Positions 7,724 through 16,465 of a stretch of 64,000 nt of DNA are shown here, piece after piece. Origin of the DNA: Rugosimonospora africana (GTDB taxonomy: Bacteria > Actinomycetota > Actinomycetes > Mycobacteriales > Micromonosporaceae); assembly GCF_016862975.1 (NCBI RefSeq), contig NZ_BONZ01000030.1:240789-304788 (forward strand), given 5' to 3'. Numbering within the stretch: position 1 is the stretch's first letter; each line of letters opens with the position of its first letter. A program made the position numbers and the translations under genes. The notes under the pieces were generated by a model, which made no database searches, was not told the DNA's origin, and saw only the letters and a list, made by a program, of their open reading frames with translations.

Positions 7724-8349
7724 GCGACCAACCGGCGCCCGGCGCGATCCGGACGATGCCGATCGACGGGATGGAAAGCCGCGGTCGCGGCGGCCGTCGC
7801 GTCCACCGGTGGGGCGCGGTGGTGATTGCCGTGGCCCTGCTCGGTGATGCGCTGCTTGCCGCCGCGCTGGGTCAGACGTCCGGCTGGGTCGCGGCCTGCG
7901 CGGTCGCCTGCGGGCCGTGGCTCGTGCTGATGGTGGCCGGGGCGGTGGCAGCCAGGCGACTCGTCGCGGTGAGGGTGAACGGCGACAGCATGTCGCCGAC
8001 CTACCGCGACGGCGACCGGGTGATCGCCCGCCGTCGGGTATCGATTCGGGTGGGGCACGTGGTGGTGGTCGAACAACCATCGGATGCCGGCGGCTGGCCC
8101 GGCCCGGTGCTCGCGCGCGGGGCGGGAGCCCGGGCGGTTGCTGCCCGCCGATGGATGATCAAACGGGTTGCCGCGGTGCCGGGTGACCCGACACCGCCGG
8201 TACCCGGTCTGCCAGGTGGCACCGTACCGGCCGGTGCGCTGGTGCTGCTCGGTGACAACCAGCGGTCCAGCTTCGACTCCCGGCAGATCGGGTACTTCCC
8301 CCTCGCGCGAGTGCTGGGTACGGTCCTGCGCGCTCCGGCGCCACGGTAG
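7720..8349 (+). CDS. Type I signal peptidase (S26 family)
   Basis: 209 residues from ATG 7720, which overlaps the exporter stop. Two hydrophobic segments (about residues 32-72) precede the periplasm-type catalytic domain. GDSMSPT gives the nucleophile Ser90, and MIKRVAAVPGD gives the general base Lys148; GDNQRSSFDSR is the conserved box E. All catalytic elements are present. Being the last gene of a peptide-export operon, it is most likely dedicated to removing the 24-residue leaders ending Ala-Gly-Ala. A terminator at 8378 closes the operon. Confidence 0.92.
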   Translation: MSDQPAPGAIRTMPIDGMESRGRGGRRVHRWGAVVIAVALLGDALLAAALGQTSGWVAACAVACGPWLVLMVAGAVAARRLVAVRVNGDSMSPTYRDGDRVIARRRVSIRVGHVVVVEQPSDAGGWPGPVLARGAGARAVAARRWMIKRVAAVPGDPTPPVPGLPGGTVPAGALVLLGDNQRSSFDSRQIGYFPLARVLGTVLRAPAPR

Positions 8350-8377
8350 CCCCGGCGGCGGTAAGCCCGCGCCGCCC

Positions 8378-8406
8378 GGCGCCGCCGGTGCCGGACCGGC
8401 GGCGCC
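8378..8406. terminator. Convergent terminator
   Basis: A 12-bp stem (8378-8389, 8395-8406) with a 5-nt loop lies between the signal peptidase stop (8349) and the stop of the opposing galactanase gene (8416). Its position lets it end transcription from both sides. Confidence 0.6.
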
Positions 8407-8415
8407 CGGCGGCGG

Positions 8416-9930
8416 TCACCGGCTCACGTTGTCGATTTCGAAGCTGACCACGGCGTTGGTCGGCGGGGTCGCGGTGAACGACTTGCCGTTGAGGGTGAGG
8501 TCGGCGCCGCGTTGGTACTGCCGGCCGATCGCGCCGTTCGGGTCGGCGTCGGTGGTCCAGGTGCGTACCGTGGCGCCCGCGGCACCGCCGACGGAAGAGA
8601 ACCGGGACAGGTCGTAGGTGACCCGCTGCCCCGCGCCGCCGCGCACGGTGACCAGCGCGAGTCGGCGCGCGACCGGATCGTAGCCCGCGACCGTGGCCTG
8701 GTCTCCACTGTCCACAATGGTCATGCCGGGCCGGATGTGCCGTGCGTACTGGGCGTAGACGAAGTACTTGTTCGCCACCCCGCCGAGTGTCCCGCTGACC
8801 GTCGTCGTGTCGTAGGTCGCCGCGACCATGCCCCAGGTCAGCCCATCCACCGGCTGCCAGTAGCACCACGCGGTCGGGTGCAGGTACCGCAGGTCCAGCG
8901 TGATCGCGTAGGCGAGGTAGAGCCCGTGCGCGTACCCCTCGCCGTACTCCGACTGCCACAGCCGCTTGCCGTCCGGGTGCACCGCGCTGTACAGCGGCGA
9001 GCGCGCGGTGCCGTCGTTGCCGTACTCGTAGCCGTGCACGTTGACCCGCCCGACCGCGGCCTTCGTGGCCGCCGGGAACCCGGTCCAGGTGGCGCGCGCC
9101 GCGTCGTAGCTGGTCTCGTCGGAGGCTGCCACCAGCGTCGAGGTCAGGCCCCTGCTGTCGAGCTCGTCGCGCAGGTATCCGATCACCTGCCGCTGGATCG
9201 CCGGATCGACGTGGCAGCCGAGCTGAGTGCCGTTCGCGGTCCACCAGTTCGCCGACGGCTCGTTGAACGGGTCGATCGACCCGACCGGGATTCCCCAGGC
9301 GTCCTGGGCGTATCGAGCCACCGTCGCCAGGTACACCGCGTGCTGGCGGTAGTTCCAGGACTGCAGGTTGTTCGTGCCGTCGGCCGCCCCGCACGGATTG
9401 TGGTTCAGGCACATCCACCACAGCGGGGAACAGGAGAACATCTCGAACACGTTGGCGCCGCGATCCCGCGCCCTGGTCATCATCGCCCGCTGCCGGGGGT
9501 CGGCCTGCCAGTTCCAGCTCGCCGAGGCCGGGTCGGTGCTGTTCCAGTCCAGCCAGTAGCCTTCGGTCCGCTTGTACGGCGCGCACGTCGCCGGCATGGT
9601 CATGGTCACCGGTGGTGAACCCACGGCGCGGTACGTGCACGCCCCGACGTCGTAACGCACCACGTTCAGGCCCAGCCCCGGATACTGCGCACCCTGGTAG
9701 GTGACCGTGTCGCGAGTGTAGAACAGGTCGGCGAGCGTGTCGTTGGTGCCGAAAACGTTGGCCCACCAGGACAACGCGGCACCCCAACCCTCCCACGTAC
9801 CGTAGCCGGCACTCGGGTCGACGATCGTGGTGTAGTCGGCGTGAGCCGTGCCCGCACCCAGTACCGGGGCGGCTGCCGCCGCCACCGTCGCCGCCGCGGC
9901 CCCGCCGAGTACCCGTCGCCTGGTCACCAT
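8416..9930 (-). CDS. Secreted GH30 endo-beta-1,6-galactanase-like enzyme
   Basis: 504 residues from ATG 9930, 5 nt after GGAGG. The N-terminus RRRVLGGAAAA is a Tat-type signal ending near AHA (residues 29-31). The mature protein is a GH30 barrel: DPFNEPSANWW places the acid/base at Glu224 and WQSEYGEG the nucleophile at Glu328; GWGAALSWWA near the start and a beta-sandwich tail at 420-504 complete the family. The sequence most resembles GH30 subfamily 5, which cuts beta-1,6-galactan side chains of arabinogalactan proteins. Upstream translated sequence to 10167 is not coding in character. It likely works with the other extracellular plant-glycan enzymes in this window. Confidence 0.87.
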   Translation of the reverse strand: MVTRRRVLGGAAAATVAAAAAPVLGAGTAHADYTTIVDPSAGYGTWEGWGAALSWWANVFGTNDTLADLFYTRDTVTYQGAQYPGLGLNVVRYDVGACTYRAVGSPPVTMTMPATCAPYKRTEGYWLDWNSTDPASASWNWQADPRQRAMMTRARDRGANVFEMFSCSPLWWMCLNHNPCGAADGTNNLQSWNYRQHAVYLATVARYAQDAWGIPVGSIDPFNEPSANWWTANGTQLGCHVDPAIQRQVIGYLRDELDSRGLTSTLVAASDETSYDAARATWTGFPAATKAAVGRVNVHGYEYGNDGTARSPLYSAVHPDGKRLWQSEYGEGYAHGLYLAYAITLDLRYLHPTAWCYWQPVDGLTWGMVAATYDTTTVSGTLGGVANKYFVYAQYARHIRPGMTIVDSGDQATVAGYDPVARRLALVTVRGGAGQRVTYDLSRFSSVGGAAGATVRTWTTDADPNGAIGRQYQRGADLTLNGKSFTATPPTNAVVSFEIDNVSR

Positions 9931-10079
9931 CGCCGCCACCTCCGCATTCCGCCCCGGTCTCATCCACGATCGTTGACCGTGTGACGCGGGTCGACATCCG
10001 GCGGTAGGTGGACGTGCGGGGTAAACCCTGGTCGTAGCCGGGCCCGGACGCCGAGCGGAAGCGCCGGCGGCAACGAGCT

Positions 10080-11009
10080 TCAGTGCGCGAACAACTCCGG
10101 CAGGATCCGGCGAGCCGTACGGCGGGCGGCGGCGACCGCCTCGTCCGGGGCACCGCGCAGTGGCCACCGTGGACGGGTACCGATGTCCGCCCAGGCTCCG
10201 ACGGCCGCGAGAAACCGGTCGAGCGCCGGATTGGACAGGCCGTCGGCCTGGAGCGGCGCGACGTGTTGCGCGAAGAACACGGCGATGCGTCGTTCGATGT
10301 CCATGCCGGCGTCGGGGTCCTGTCCGATGATGTCGTACCAGCGAACGGCTCCGGTCGGTGACATGGCGGCGATGTTGGAGTAGCTGCCGTGGGCGCCGAG
10401 TGCGATGCCGGACGCGAGGGTGTGGCCCGGCACGAAAATCGAGCAGTCCGGGGCGGCCCGCCTCATGGCCTCGAACCAGTCGTGGTCGCCGCCCGCCATC
10501 TTCACGCCGATCAGGCTCGGCACCAGCTCGCAGAGACGGCGCAGCAACGCCGGCGGTACCGGGGTCTTGGCGTGTGGCGGGTTGTAGAGGACCAGCGGGA
10601 CCGGGTCGGCCACCTCGGCGGCCCTGGCCACGAACGCGACAACCTCGTCGTCGTGCAGCCGCAGCCAGTCCGGAAGGATCACCTGGAACGCGCCGGGCAT
10701 CAAGTGCTTGGCCCGGCGTACCCGACCGAGGGTCGCCTGTGCGCCGGGATGGCTGGCGCCGATCTGGTACGCCGTCCCGGCGGCCGTGCAGGCGCTCGCC
10801 AGCAGCTCGCTGACCCGGTCGTACTCGTCCTCGTCGAGCGTGATGAACTCGCCGGCCGTACCGTGGGCGTACACGCCGTCCAGCCCCGCGGCCAGGAGCG
10901 CATCGAGCTGGTCCGCCAGGCGGCCCTCATCGATCCGGTCGTCGTCGTCCAGCGGGAGCAGGATCGTTCCCCAGACCCCACGAAGCTCACCAGCCGTCAG
11001 CGGCTTCAT
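10080..11009 (-). CDS. DapA-family aldolase/dehydratase
   Basis: 309 residues with the DHDPS/NAL barrel pattern: the N-terminal GTILLP strand, HGTAGEF, YNPPHAKTP with Tyr142, and LIGVKMAGGD with the Schiff-base Lys170 (28-residue spacing as in DapA). The family splits or joins pyruvate-type 2-keto acids; this member lacks residues that would single out lysine synthesis and is probably catabolic. It starts at an ATGA overlap with the HExxH gene upstream, so it is co-transcribed with it, which is an odd partnership. A second, distant paralogue is at 50138. Confidence 0.85.
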   Translation of the reverse strand: MKPLTAGELRGVWGTILLPLDDDDRIDEGRLADQLDALLAAGLDGVYAHGTAGEFITLDEDEYDRVSELLASACTAAGTAYQIGASHPGAQATLGRVRRAKHLMPGAFQVILPDWLRLHDDEVVAFVARAAEVADPVPLVLYNPPHAKTPVPPALLRRLCELVPSLIGVKMAGGDHDWFEAMRRAAPDCSIFVPGHTLASGIALGAHGSYSNIAAMSPTGAVRWYDIIGQDPDAGMDIERRIAVFFAQHVAPLQADGLSNPALDRFLAAVGAWADIGTRPRWPLRGAPDEAVAAARRTARRILPELFAH

Positions 11010-12400
11010 CTGTCCACCTCACCGAATCTGTCCACCTCACCGACCTTCCTCGGATGTCGTGCAGCCCGCTCATCGCGGGCGGCGAGCCCGGCGCCGGGAA
11101 ATCGGGGCGCGGGGTCCGGGCGGCCGATGGGCCCGTGCGCGCGCACCCAGCGGTCGCGGTGCCGCTCCGCCACCTCGGCGGCCTCCCGGCGAGCCGCCGC
11201 GGGTACCGTCTCGGACCAGCCCTCGACCTCCGCGAGTACGCCGGTGACCAGCCGCCGGCCCAGTTCGGTGAGCCGGTCGGCGGCGAGCAACCGGGCCGCG
11301 GTGGTGCGCACCGCATCCCGCCACCGCACGTACTCCACCTGCGCGGAATGCTCACCACCCATCTCCCGCCGCCAGAAGTCGGCGATCGCGAGGTGGGCAT
11401 AGACGCCCTGCAACACACCGCTGAACGGGCGCGGATCCGGCCGCCAGGGCGCGTAGTGCCGGCCCGCCGGGCCCGGAGACAGGAGCGGGAACAGGTCCAT
11501 CAGCGCGGAGAGCTTGGCGTGCTGCAACTCGTGAGCCAGCGTCACCGCGACGGACCGCGCACCGGTGGGGCTGGACATCGCGATCGCGCCGAACGCGTGC
11601 CGGGCGGTCGCGCTGACCGTGCCGCTTGCCGGCTCGGGCAACGGTGCCAGCAGGGTGATCGCCTCGACGAACTCGTCCGCCACCGGGCGGTGCCGCTCGA
11701 CCAGTACCCGCCAGCCCGACTCCACCCCGGCCTGCCAGCGTGCCGCGGTGGGGTCGTCGGTGCGCGGCCCGGCTCCCAGGTCGAGCCGGTCGAAGAACAG
11801 CGTGAGCGCCAGGTCCCGGTGCGCGGCACGGATCCGCGGCACGGGGTGCCAGCCGGGCCCGCCGACGGGTACCCGCCCGGTGGCGGCAACGATTTCCGGG
11901 CCCGCCGGCCCGGCGACGAACTCCACCGGCGCGTCCCCGGCCGGCAGTACGGCGACGCCGAGGGACGGCAGTACGACCTGCCCTGCCGGCCAACCGGGCA
12001 ACGGTAACCGGGCCGGTCGAGCGGCCCGGGTCGCGGCGGCCGCGGCCACCGCGGTGAGCCGTTGCGGCTCGGCACCGGCCGGGTCGCCACCGGCCGAGTC
12101 GCCACCGTGCAGGGCCAGTGCGGTCCGCAACGCCCAAGCGCCCACCGGCGGGTAGTCCAGCACCGCCCCGACCGCCTCGGGCGCGGACCGCTCGACCTCC
12201 CGCAGCAGTTCGTACGCGTCCGTGGTGAGCGTCCGGTGCGGATGCCCGGTGTCACGGGCCAGGGCGACGACCGCGCCGATGGAAAGAATGACTTTGCTGC
12301 GTTGCGCCGCCCGTAAACTCCTCATGGCGTCCGGGCCACCCCGGCCGCCGCAGATCGCCCCGAATACCGCCGAATTGACGCGGTGCGTCGTCGCATTCAT
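11006..12400 (-). CDS. HExxH-motif peptide-modification protein (putative 2OG peptide beta-hydroxylase)
   Basis: 464 residues. VTLAHELQHAKLSALMDL holds the HExxH metal site, His290-Glu-Leu-Gln-His294. Together with the alpha-helical N-terminus (LRAAQRSKVILSIGAV) and the tryptophan-rich YAPWRPDPRPFSGVLQGVYAHLA this matches the HEXXH family found alone or fused to the radical SAM enzyme FxsB in actinomycete peptide systems; current naming calls it aKG-HExxH-type peptide beta-hydroxylase. Here it stands alone, divergent from an FxsA-like peptide gene 118 bp away, which is its likely substrate. No radical SAM gene is present in the window. A 17-bp direct repeat (about 11010-11044) forms the last codons. 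Family good, reaction inferred. Confidence 0.8.
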   Translation of the reverse strand: MNATTHRVNSAVFGAICGGRGGPDAMRSLRAAQRSKVILSIGAVVALARDTGHPHRTLTTDAYELLREVERSAPEAVGAVLDYPPVGAWALRTALALHGGDSAGGDPAGAEPQRLTAVAAAAATRAARPARLPLPGWPAGQVVLPSLGVAVLPAGDAPVEFVAGPAGPEIVAATGRVPVGGPGWHPVPRIRAAHRDLALTLFFDRLDLGAGPRTDDPTAARWQAGVESGWRVLVERHRPVADEFVEAITLLAPLPEPASGTVSATARHAFGAIAMSSPTGARSVAVTLAHELQHAKLSALMDLFPLLSPGPAGRHYAPWRPDPRPFSGVLQGVYAHLAIADFWRREMGGEHSAQVEYVRWRDAVRTTAARLLAADRLTELGRRLVTGVLAEVEGWSETVPAAARREAAEVAERHRDRWVRAHGPIGRPDPAPRFPGAGLAARDERAARHPRKVGEVDRFGEVDR

Positions 12401-12436
12401 CGAACCATTCCTCTCCGGAATGCCGAACCGGAGGAT

Positions 12437-12469
12437 TTGACTCGGACGCGCTGATCAGGGGTCTATGAT
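12437..12469 (+). promoter_or_regulatory. Candidate promoter of FxsA-like peptide gene
   Basis: TTGACT (12437-12442) and TATGAT (12464-12469) resemble -35 and -10 boxes, but the 21-bp spacer is too long for a standard promoter. If the -10 box is real, the upstream ATG codons at 12465 and 12468 lie inside it, supporting the later start at 12519. Confidence 0.3.
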
Positions 12470-12518
12470 GGCGCGGTTCCTCCTGATCGAGGCGGGTACC
12501 AGGGGCGGTGGTTGGTGG

Positions 12519-12722
12519 ATGGGCGTTGACGACGCCGATCTTATCTCGGATCTGTTGGACCTCAGGGGTAAGGGCCTGCGGGAACTTGACGACGTGCCGG
12601 ACGGCGCAGTGCTGTCCTCGCTTCGCCGCCTGCTCAGCGACGAGGACGGCACCGCCGCCGCTTTTTACGGGTTCCAAAACGCGATGGTTGATCGGAGAAT
12701 AGAGCCGCCCACTCCCTCGTGA
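12519..12722 (+). CDS. FxsA-like small peptide (FxSxx-COOH family relative)
   Basis: 67 residues from ATG 12519; earlier in-frame starts at 12465/12468 would give 84-85 residues. DLISDLLDLRGKGLRELDDV and AVLSSLRRLL match the conserved body of FxsA peptides, whose C-terminus normally ends in Phe-x-Ser-x-x. Here the corresponding Phe-Gln-Asn-Ala-Met is followed by eleven more residues (VDRRIEPPTPS), so the motif is internal and Ser is replaced by Asn. It lies 15 bp before the FxsT-like gene and divergent from the HExxH gene. It is the likely modified peptide of the locus, but whether the tail is removed or the sequence has drifted is unknown. Confidence 0.65.
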   Translation: MGVDDADLISDLLDLRGKGLRELDDVPDGAVLSSLRRLLSDEDGTAAAFYGFQNAMVDRRIEPPTPS

Positions 12723-12737
12723 CCGACGTGGAGCGCT

Positions 12738-15700
12738 ATGACGGATCGAGGCCGAACGGAAGCGACCCGGGCGCCCGCTCCGGTCGTCGTCACCTTCGCG
12801 ACCGTCCGCGGTGACAATGCGCCGGCTTCCGGCGATGTCGGGCTGGCGGGCATCGTCGCCAACACAGCGGTGGCTCTGTCCGGTGTGGACCGTAGCGTGC
12901 TGGTGCTCGATTCCGGCGCCGGCGGGGGACTGGTGCTCGACTTCCTCGCACCGTTCCTGATCGGCCCCAGCGACGCGACGGACAACCTCGATCCCGAGGG
13001 CGCCCGGATGGCCGGCCGGTTCGCCGACGAGCCGCTCACCCTGTTCCGGCACGCATCGCCGACCGGCCGTGGCTTGATAGACGTGCTCGGACCGTTCCAC
13101 TCGTTTCCCCGGATCATCGGTGACGACCTGGACGGCGGGCCGGGCGGCGAGTTGCGGGCGATCCTGCGCCGCACTCCCTACGATGTCGTGCTGCTCGGCA
13201 TGACCGCGGAGACCGAACCACAGGTCCGGCTGATCGCCGACCTGTCCGACAAGGTGGCGATGTGTTTCGCCCCGCAGTACAGCCGGATCCGGGACGCGGC
13301 CAAGGCGGCGGTCGGCATCCGGGACGCGGCCATCGCACCGCCCCGGACCATCGCGGTCACCTCGTTCGACGCGAGCATGGCGCCGCGCGCGAACCAGACC
13401 ATCAGTGACGTCCGGCAGCAGTTCAGCGTGCTCGGCCCGACCCTGGACGACCGGATCGTACGGGTGCCCGGCCACTCCGGCCCCCGGGCGCTCGGGCTGC
13501 TGCTGGAAGACCCGGCGCAGCGGCGGCCGGCCGGCGCGATCGAGGCGTACGGCGAGTTGTTGAGTTTCATCCTCGACGGGCACACCGCCGCGCTGACCCG
13601 CACACCGCGGGCGGTACGCGAGCGGTACCGGCGCGGCCTCGCAGGGCGCCCGTTGCGCACCGAGATGCGGGCGATCGTCGTGTACGCGCCGGCCGACCGG
13701 CCCTGGGCGGACTGGGCGGGCGAGCAGTTGCGCAACGCCGGGTTCAGGGTCGGCGCTTGGCCGGCCGACCAGGATTGGCTGGACGATCGGGTCGCCTGCA
13801 CGCTCGTGGTGATCGGATCGGGAGCGTTCAGCGTCTCCACCACCTCGGTGTCGATCACCGACGTGGTGCGGGCGCGCACCGATGTCGATGCCGTTCTGGT
13901 GCAGGTCGAGCCGGGCGGCGCCGACGCCTATCCGGCGGCTCGGCCGATCGACCTGACGACGGCCGTCGAGTTTGAGGGCACCCGCCGGCTGCTCGCCGGG
14001 CTCGGCTTGGCCGACGCCGGGCTGGAAAGCGACGGGCGGGAGCCGCGATACCGCTATCCCCGGTCCGTGGTGGCCGTCCGGGCGGCGACGCTGTCCGTTC
14101 CCCGTCGCAGCGAGTTGATCGGCCGCAACGACTACCTGGAACAGATCCGCGACGCCCTGGTGGATTCGGCGGCGGTCGGGCTGGTGGTGCTGGACGGCGA
14201 CGGCGGCGCTGGCAAGAGCGCGATCGCTCAGGAATATGCCCACCGCTTCGCTTACGACTACGACGTGATCTGGTGGATCGCGGCCACCGACCAGCAGAGC
14301 GTGCGAACCAGCCTGGCCCGGCTCGGCTACGCGATGGGCGTGGAACCGTCGGCCGACATGGTGGCGGCCACCTTCGAGGCGCTGCGCCTCAGCCCACCCG
14401 GGCGGACCCTGCTCGTCTACGACGCCGCGGACGACCTGGCGGCGGTGGCCGGCCTGCTGCCGATCAACAGCGATGGGCACGTCATCGTCACCGCGGCCAC
14501 GACGACGACCGGCACGGTGCTGGCGGTCCCGTACCGGACGTTGTGGCTCGACTCGTTCGAACCGGCCGAGGCGGTGGCGGTGCTGCGCACCTACGCCCCG
14601 GCCCTGCCGATGCGGGAAGCCGACGCGCTGATCGCCGCGACCGACCCGCTGCCGCTCAGCCTGCACCTGGTGGGCGCACTGATCCGGCACTCCGCCGGGC
14701 ACGCCGAGATGGACCGGGGATTCTCCGCGTCCGAGGCTGCCGCCCGGGCCGCGGACGACGTTCGCCGGCAACTGCCGGATCGTTCCTTCGCCGCCATCCT
14801 CGGCATCACACTGACCACACTGGACGAACACGACGCGACCACTCGGCTGACCCGGCGCCTGGCTGAGCTGTGCTGCTTCCTCGACCCGGCCCGGATCAGC
14901 CTGTCGCTGCTGCGCTGGCCCGCCATGGTAGAACAACTCGCCGCCGCGGCCGGCATCGACGCGCGGTCCTTGCTGGACGAGCCGCTCGACCTCGACCAGG
15001 TGATCTGGGTGGGCCACGAGTTGGGAATCTTCTCGGTCTTCTGGGGGGCGGGGGCCGAGTTGCGGATGCATGGCCTGGTGCGGTCGCTGATCCGCGACGC
15101 CATGTCCCCCGAGGAGCGGGCGCAACGGCAACGGCAGGCGGCGCTCGGGCTTGCCGGCTACGCCGCCGGCCGGCTGCGGGACCCCGGCGTCCTCGCCGAG
15201 TTGCGCCCACACCTGCTTCCCTCCGGGGCGCTCACCTCGACCGAGTGGCCGGTACGCCGGTGGGTGCAGGAGCAGCTTCGCTGGATCTCCGAGGACGACG
15301 ACGTGGTCGCCCGTACCGGCACGCTGCGCATGGTCGAAGAGGCCCTGCGCGCCTGGAGCCTCGACGGCGATCCGACCGAGAAACTCATCCTGCAACTGGC
15401 CACGTGGCGCGCCGACCTGCAACGGATGATGGGCCTGCCGCACCTGTCGCTCGTCAACGACCGGGAGCTGCTCGAGCTGGCGGTCGAGGTGCACGGGCCG
15501 CGCTCGGTACGCGCGCTGACCGCCCGCCGCGGCTCCAGCGGTGACCTGCGCGGGCTCGGTGAATTCGATCAGGCTCTGGTACTCGACCAGCGCACCTGGC
15601 GGCAGTTCCGCGACCAGTTCGGCGACGATCATCCGCAGACCCTGGCCGCCGCGCACAACCTCGCCACCTCCTACTTCCTGGCCGGCGCCCCGGAACTGGC

Positions 15701-16463
15701 GCTGCGTCACGAGCAGGACACCCTCGACCGGCGGCTGGCGCTGTTCGGCAAAGACCAGTCGCTGACCTGGTGGTCGATGGCGCACACCGCCGCCTACCAG
15801 CGGGAGCTCGGCCTCTACGCGGAAGCCAGCCGGCAGCTGTACGACGCGCTCGACCGGGTGCGCGTCTCCCGTGCCGCCAACCATCCGGACGTGCTGCGCA
15901 TCAAGGGACAGCTGGCGATCGCCGAGCGCCGGCTGGGCCGGTACGCGGTCGCCCGCCAACTCGACTGGGACGGGCTCAACGGGTACCGGCACGCCTTCGG
16001 CAGCAACCACCCGAGTACCCGCGCCTGCCAGCTCAGCCTGGCGATGGACCAGTACTACCTGGGCGAGTTCACCACCGCGCTGCAGCTGGCCGGCGAGTGC
16101 CTGGCAGGCTACGAGTCCTCGCTGCCCGCCGGCCACCCGTTCATCGAGGTGTGCCGGGCCGATCTGGCGCTGGTCTCGTGGAGCGCCGACCGGGCACCCG
16201 CCGCCCGTGACCTGGCCGCCCAGGCCACCGAAGGGCTCGAGGCCCGGCTGGGCGACGCACACCCGTGGGTGCTGGCCACCCAGCTGAACGTCGCGGGCAT
16301 GAATCCGGACACGTCGCCGGGCGAGTTGCGCCACATCCTCGAACTGTGCCGCGCGTTCCTGCATCCCGGCCACCCGTACACGCAAGCGGCCGCCGACGCG
16401 GCGGCGCGGGCGCCCGGCGACACCGCCGTCGCGTTCATCGACATCGACGTGCCGGAGGTGTGA
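12738..16463 (+). CDS. fxsT: FxsT-like multidomain protein: degenerate ParA, TIR-like, NB-ARC, TPR
   Basis: 1241 residues. Residues 13-290 align in layout with the ParA/MinD-like domain of FxsT (VVVTFATVRG, ANTAVALSGVDRSVLVLDSG, RRTPYDVVLLG), but the KGGxGRT P-loop is gone, so this domain should not bind ATP normally. Residues 310-435 are TIR-like (VVYAPADRPWADWAGEQL). Residues 445-800 are an NB-ARC/STAND ATPase with Walker A GDGGAGKSA (Lys493) and VIWWIAA. From about 930 to 1215 come tetratricopeptide repeats (GDDHPQTLAAAHNLATSY). This is the signalling/regulatory component of FxSxx-COOH systems; its function is unproven. GGAG lies 4 nt before ATG 12738, and the next gene follows after 2 nt. 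Confidence 0.87.
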   Translation: MTDRGRTEATRAPAPVVVTFATVRGDNAPASGDVGLAGIVANTAVALSGVDRSVLVLDSGAGGGLVLDFLAPFLIGPSDATDNLDPEGARMAGRFADEPLTLFRHASPTGRGLIDVLGPFHSFPRIIGDDLDGGPGGELRAILRRTPYDVVLLGMTAETEPQVRLIADLSDKVAMCFAPQYSRIRDAAKAAVGIRDAAIAPPRTIAVTSFDASMAPRANQTISDVRQQFSVLGPTLDDRIVRVPGHSGPRALGLLLEDPAQRRPAGAIEAYGELLSFILDGHTAALTRTPRAVRERYRRGLAGRPLRTEMRAIVVYAPADRPWADWAGEQLRNAGFRVGAWPADQDWLDDRVACTLVVIGSGAFSVSTTSVSITDVVRARTDVDAVLVQVEPGGADAYPAARPIDLTTAVEFEGTRRLLAGLGLADAGLESDGREPRYRYPRSVVAVRAATLSVPRRSELIGRNDYLEQIRDALVDSAAVGLVVLDGDGGAGKSAIAQEYAHRFAYDYDVIWWIAATDQQSVRTSLARLGYAMGVEPSADMVAATFEALRLSPPGRTLLVYDAADDLAAVAGLLPINSDGHVIVTAATTTTGTVLAVPYRTLWLDSFEPAEAVAVLRTYAPALPMREADALIAATDPLPLSLHLVGALIRHSAGHAEMDRGFSASEAAARAADDVRRQLPDRSFAAILGITLTTLDEHDATTRLTRRLAELCCFLDPARISLSLLRWPAMVEQLAAAAGIDARSLLDEPLDLDQVIWVGHELGIFSVFWGAGAELRMHGLVRSLIRDAMSPEERAQRQRQAALGLAGYAAGRLRDPGVLAELRPHLLPSGALTSTEWPVRRWVQEQLRWISEDDDVVARTGTLRMVEEALRAWSLDGDPTEKLILQLATWRADLQRMMGLPHLSLVNDRELLELAVEVHGPRSVRALTARRGSSGDLRGLGEFDQALVLDQRTWRQFRDQFGDDHPQTLAAAHNLATSYFLAGAPELALRHEQDTLDRRLALFGKDQSLTWWSMAHTAAYQRELGLYAEASRQLYDALDRVRVSRAANHPDVLRIKGQLAIAERRLGRYAVARQLDWDGLNGYRHAFGSNHPSTRACQLSLAMDQYYLGEFTTALQLAGECLAGYESSLPAGHPFIEVCRADLALVSWSADRAPAARDLAAQATEGLEARLGDAHPWVLATQLNVAGMNPDTSPGELRHILELCRAFLHPGHPYTQAAADAAARAPGDTAVAFIDIDVPEV

Positions 16464-16465
16464 CG

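Noticed and set aside
12465..12518. Longer start of the FxsA-like peptide
   Set aside because: Not excluded, but the added 18 residues (ending GGGWW) do not resemble family members, and the ATG lies within a -10-like TATGAT.
12252..16385. 1377-codon open frame on the minus strand opposite the FxsT-like gene
   Set aside because: It mirrors the high-GC third positions of the true gene, lacks any recognisable domain and has no ribosome site. The plus-strand gene has clear NB-ARC and TPR motifs.
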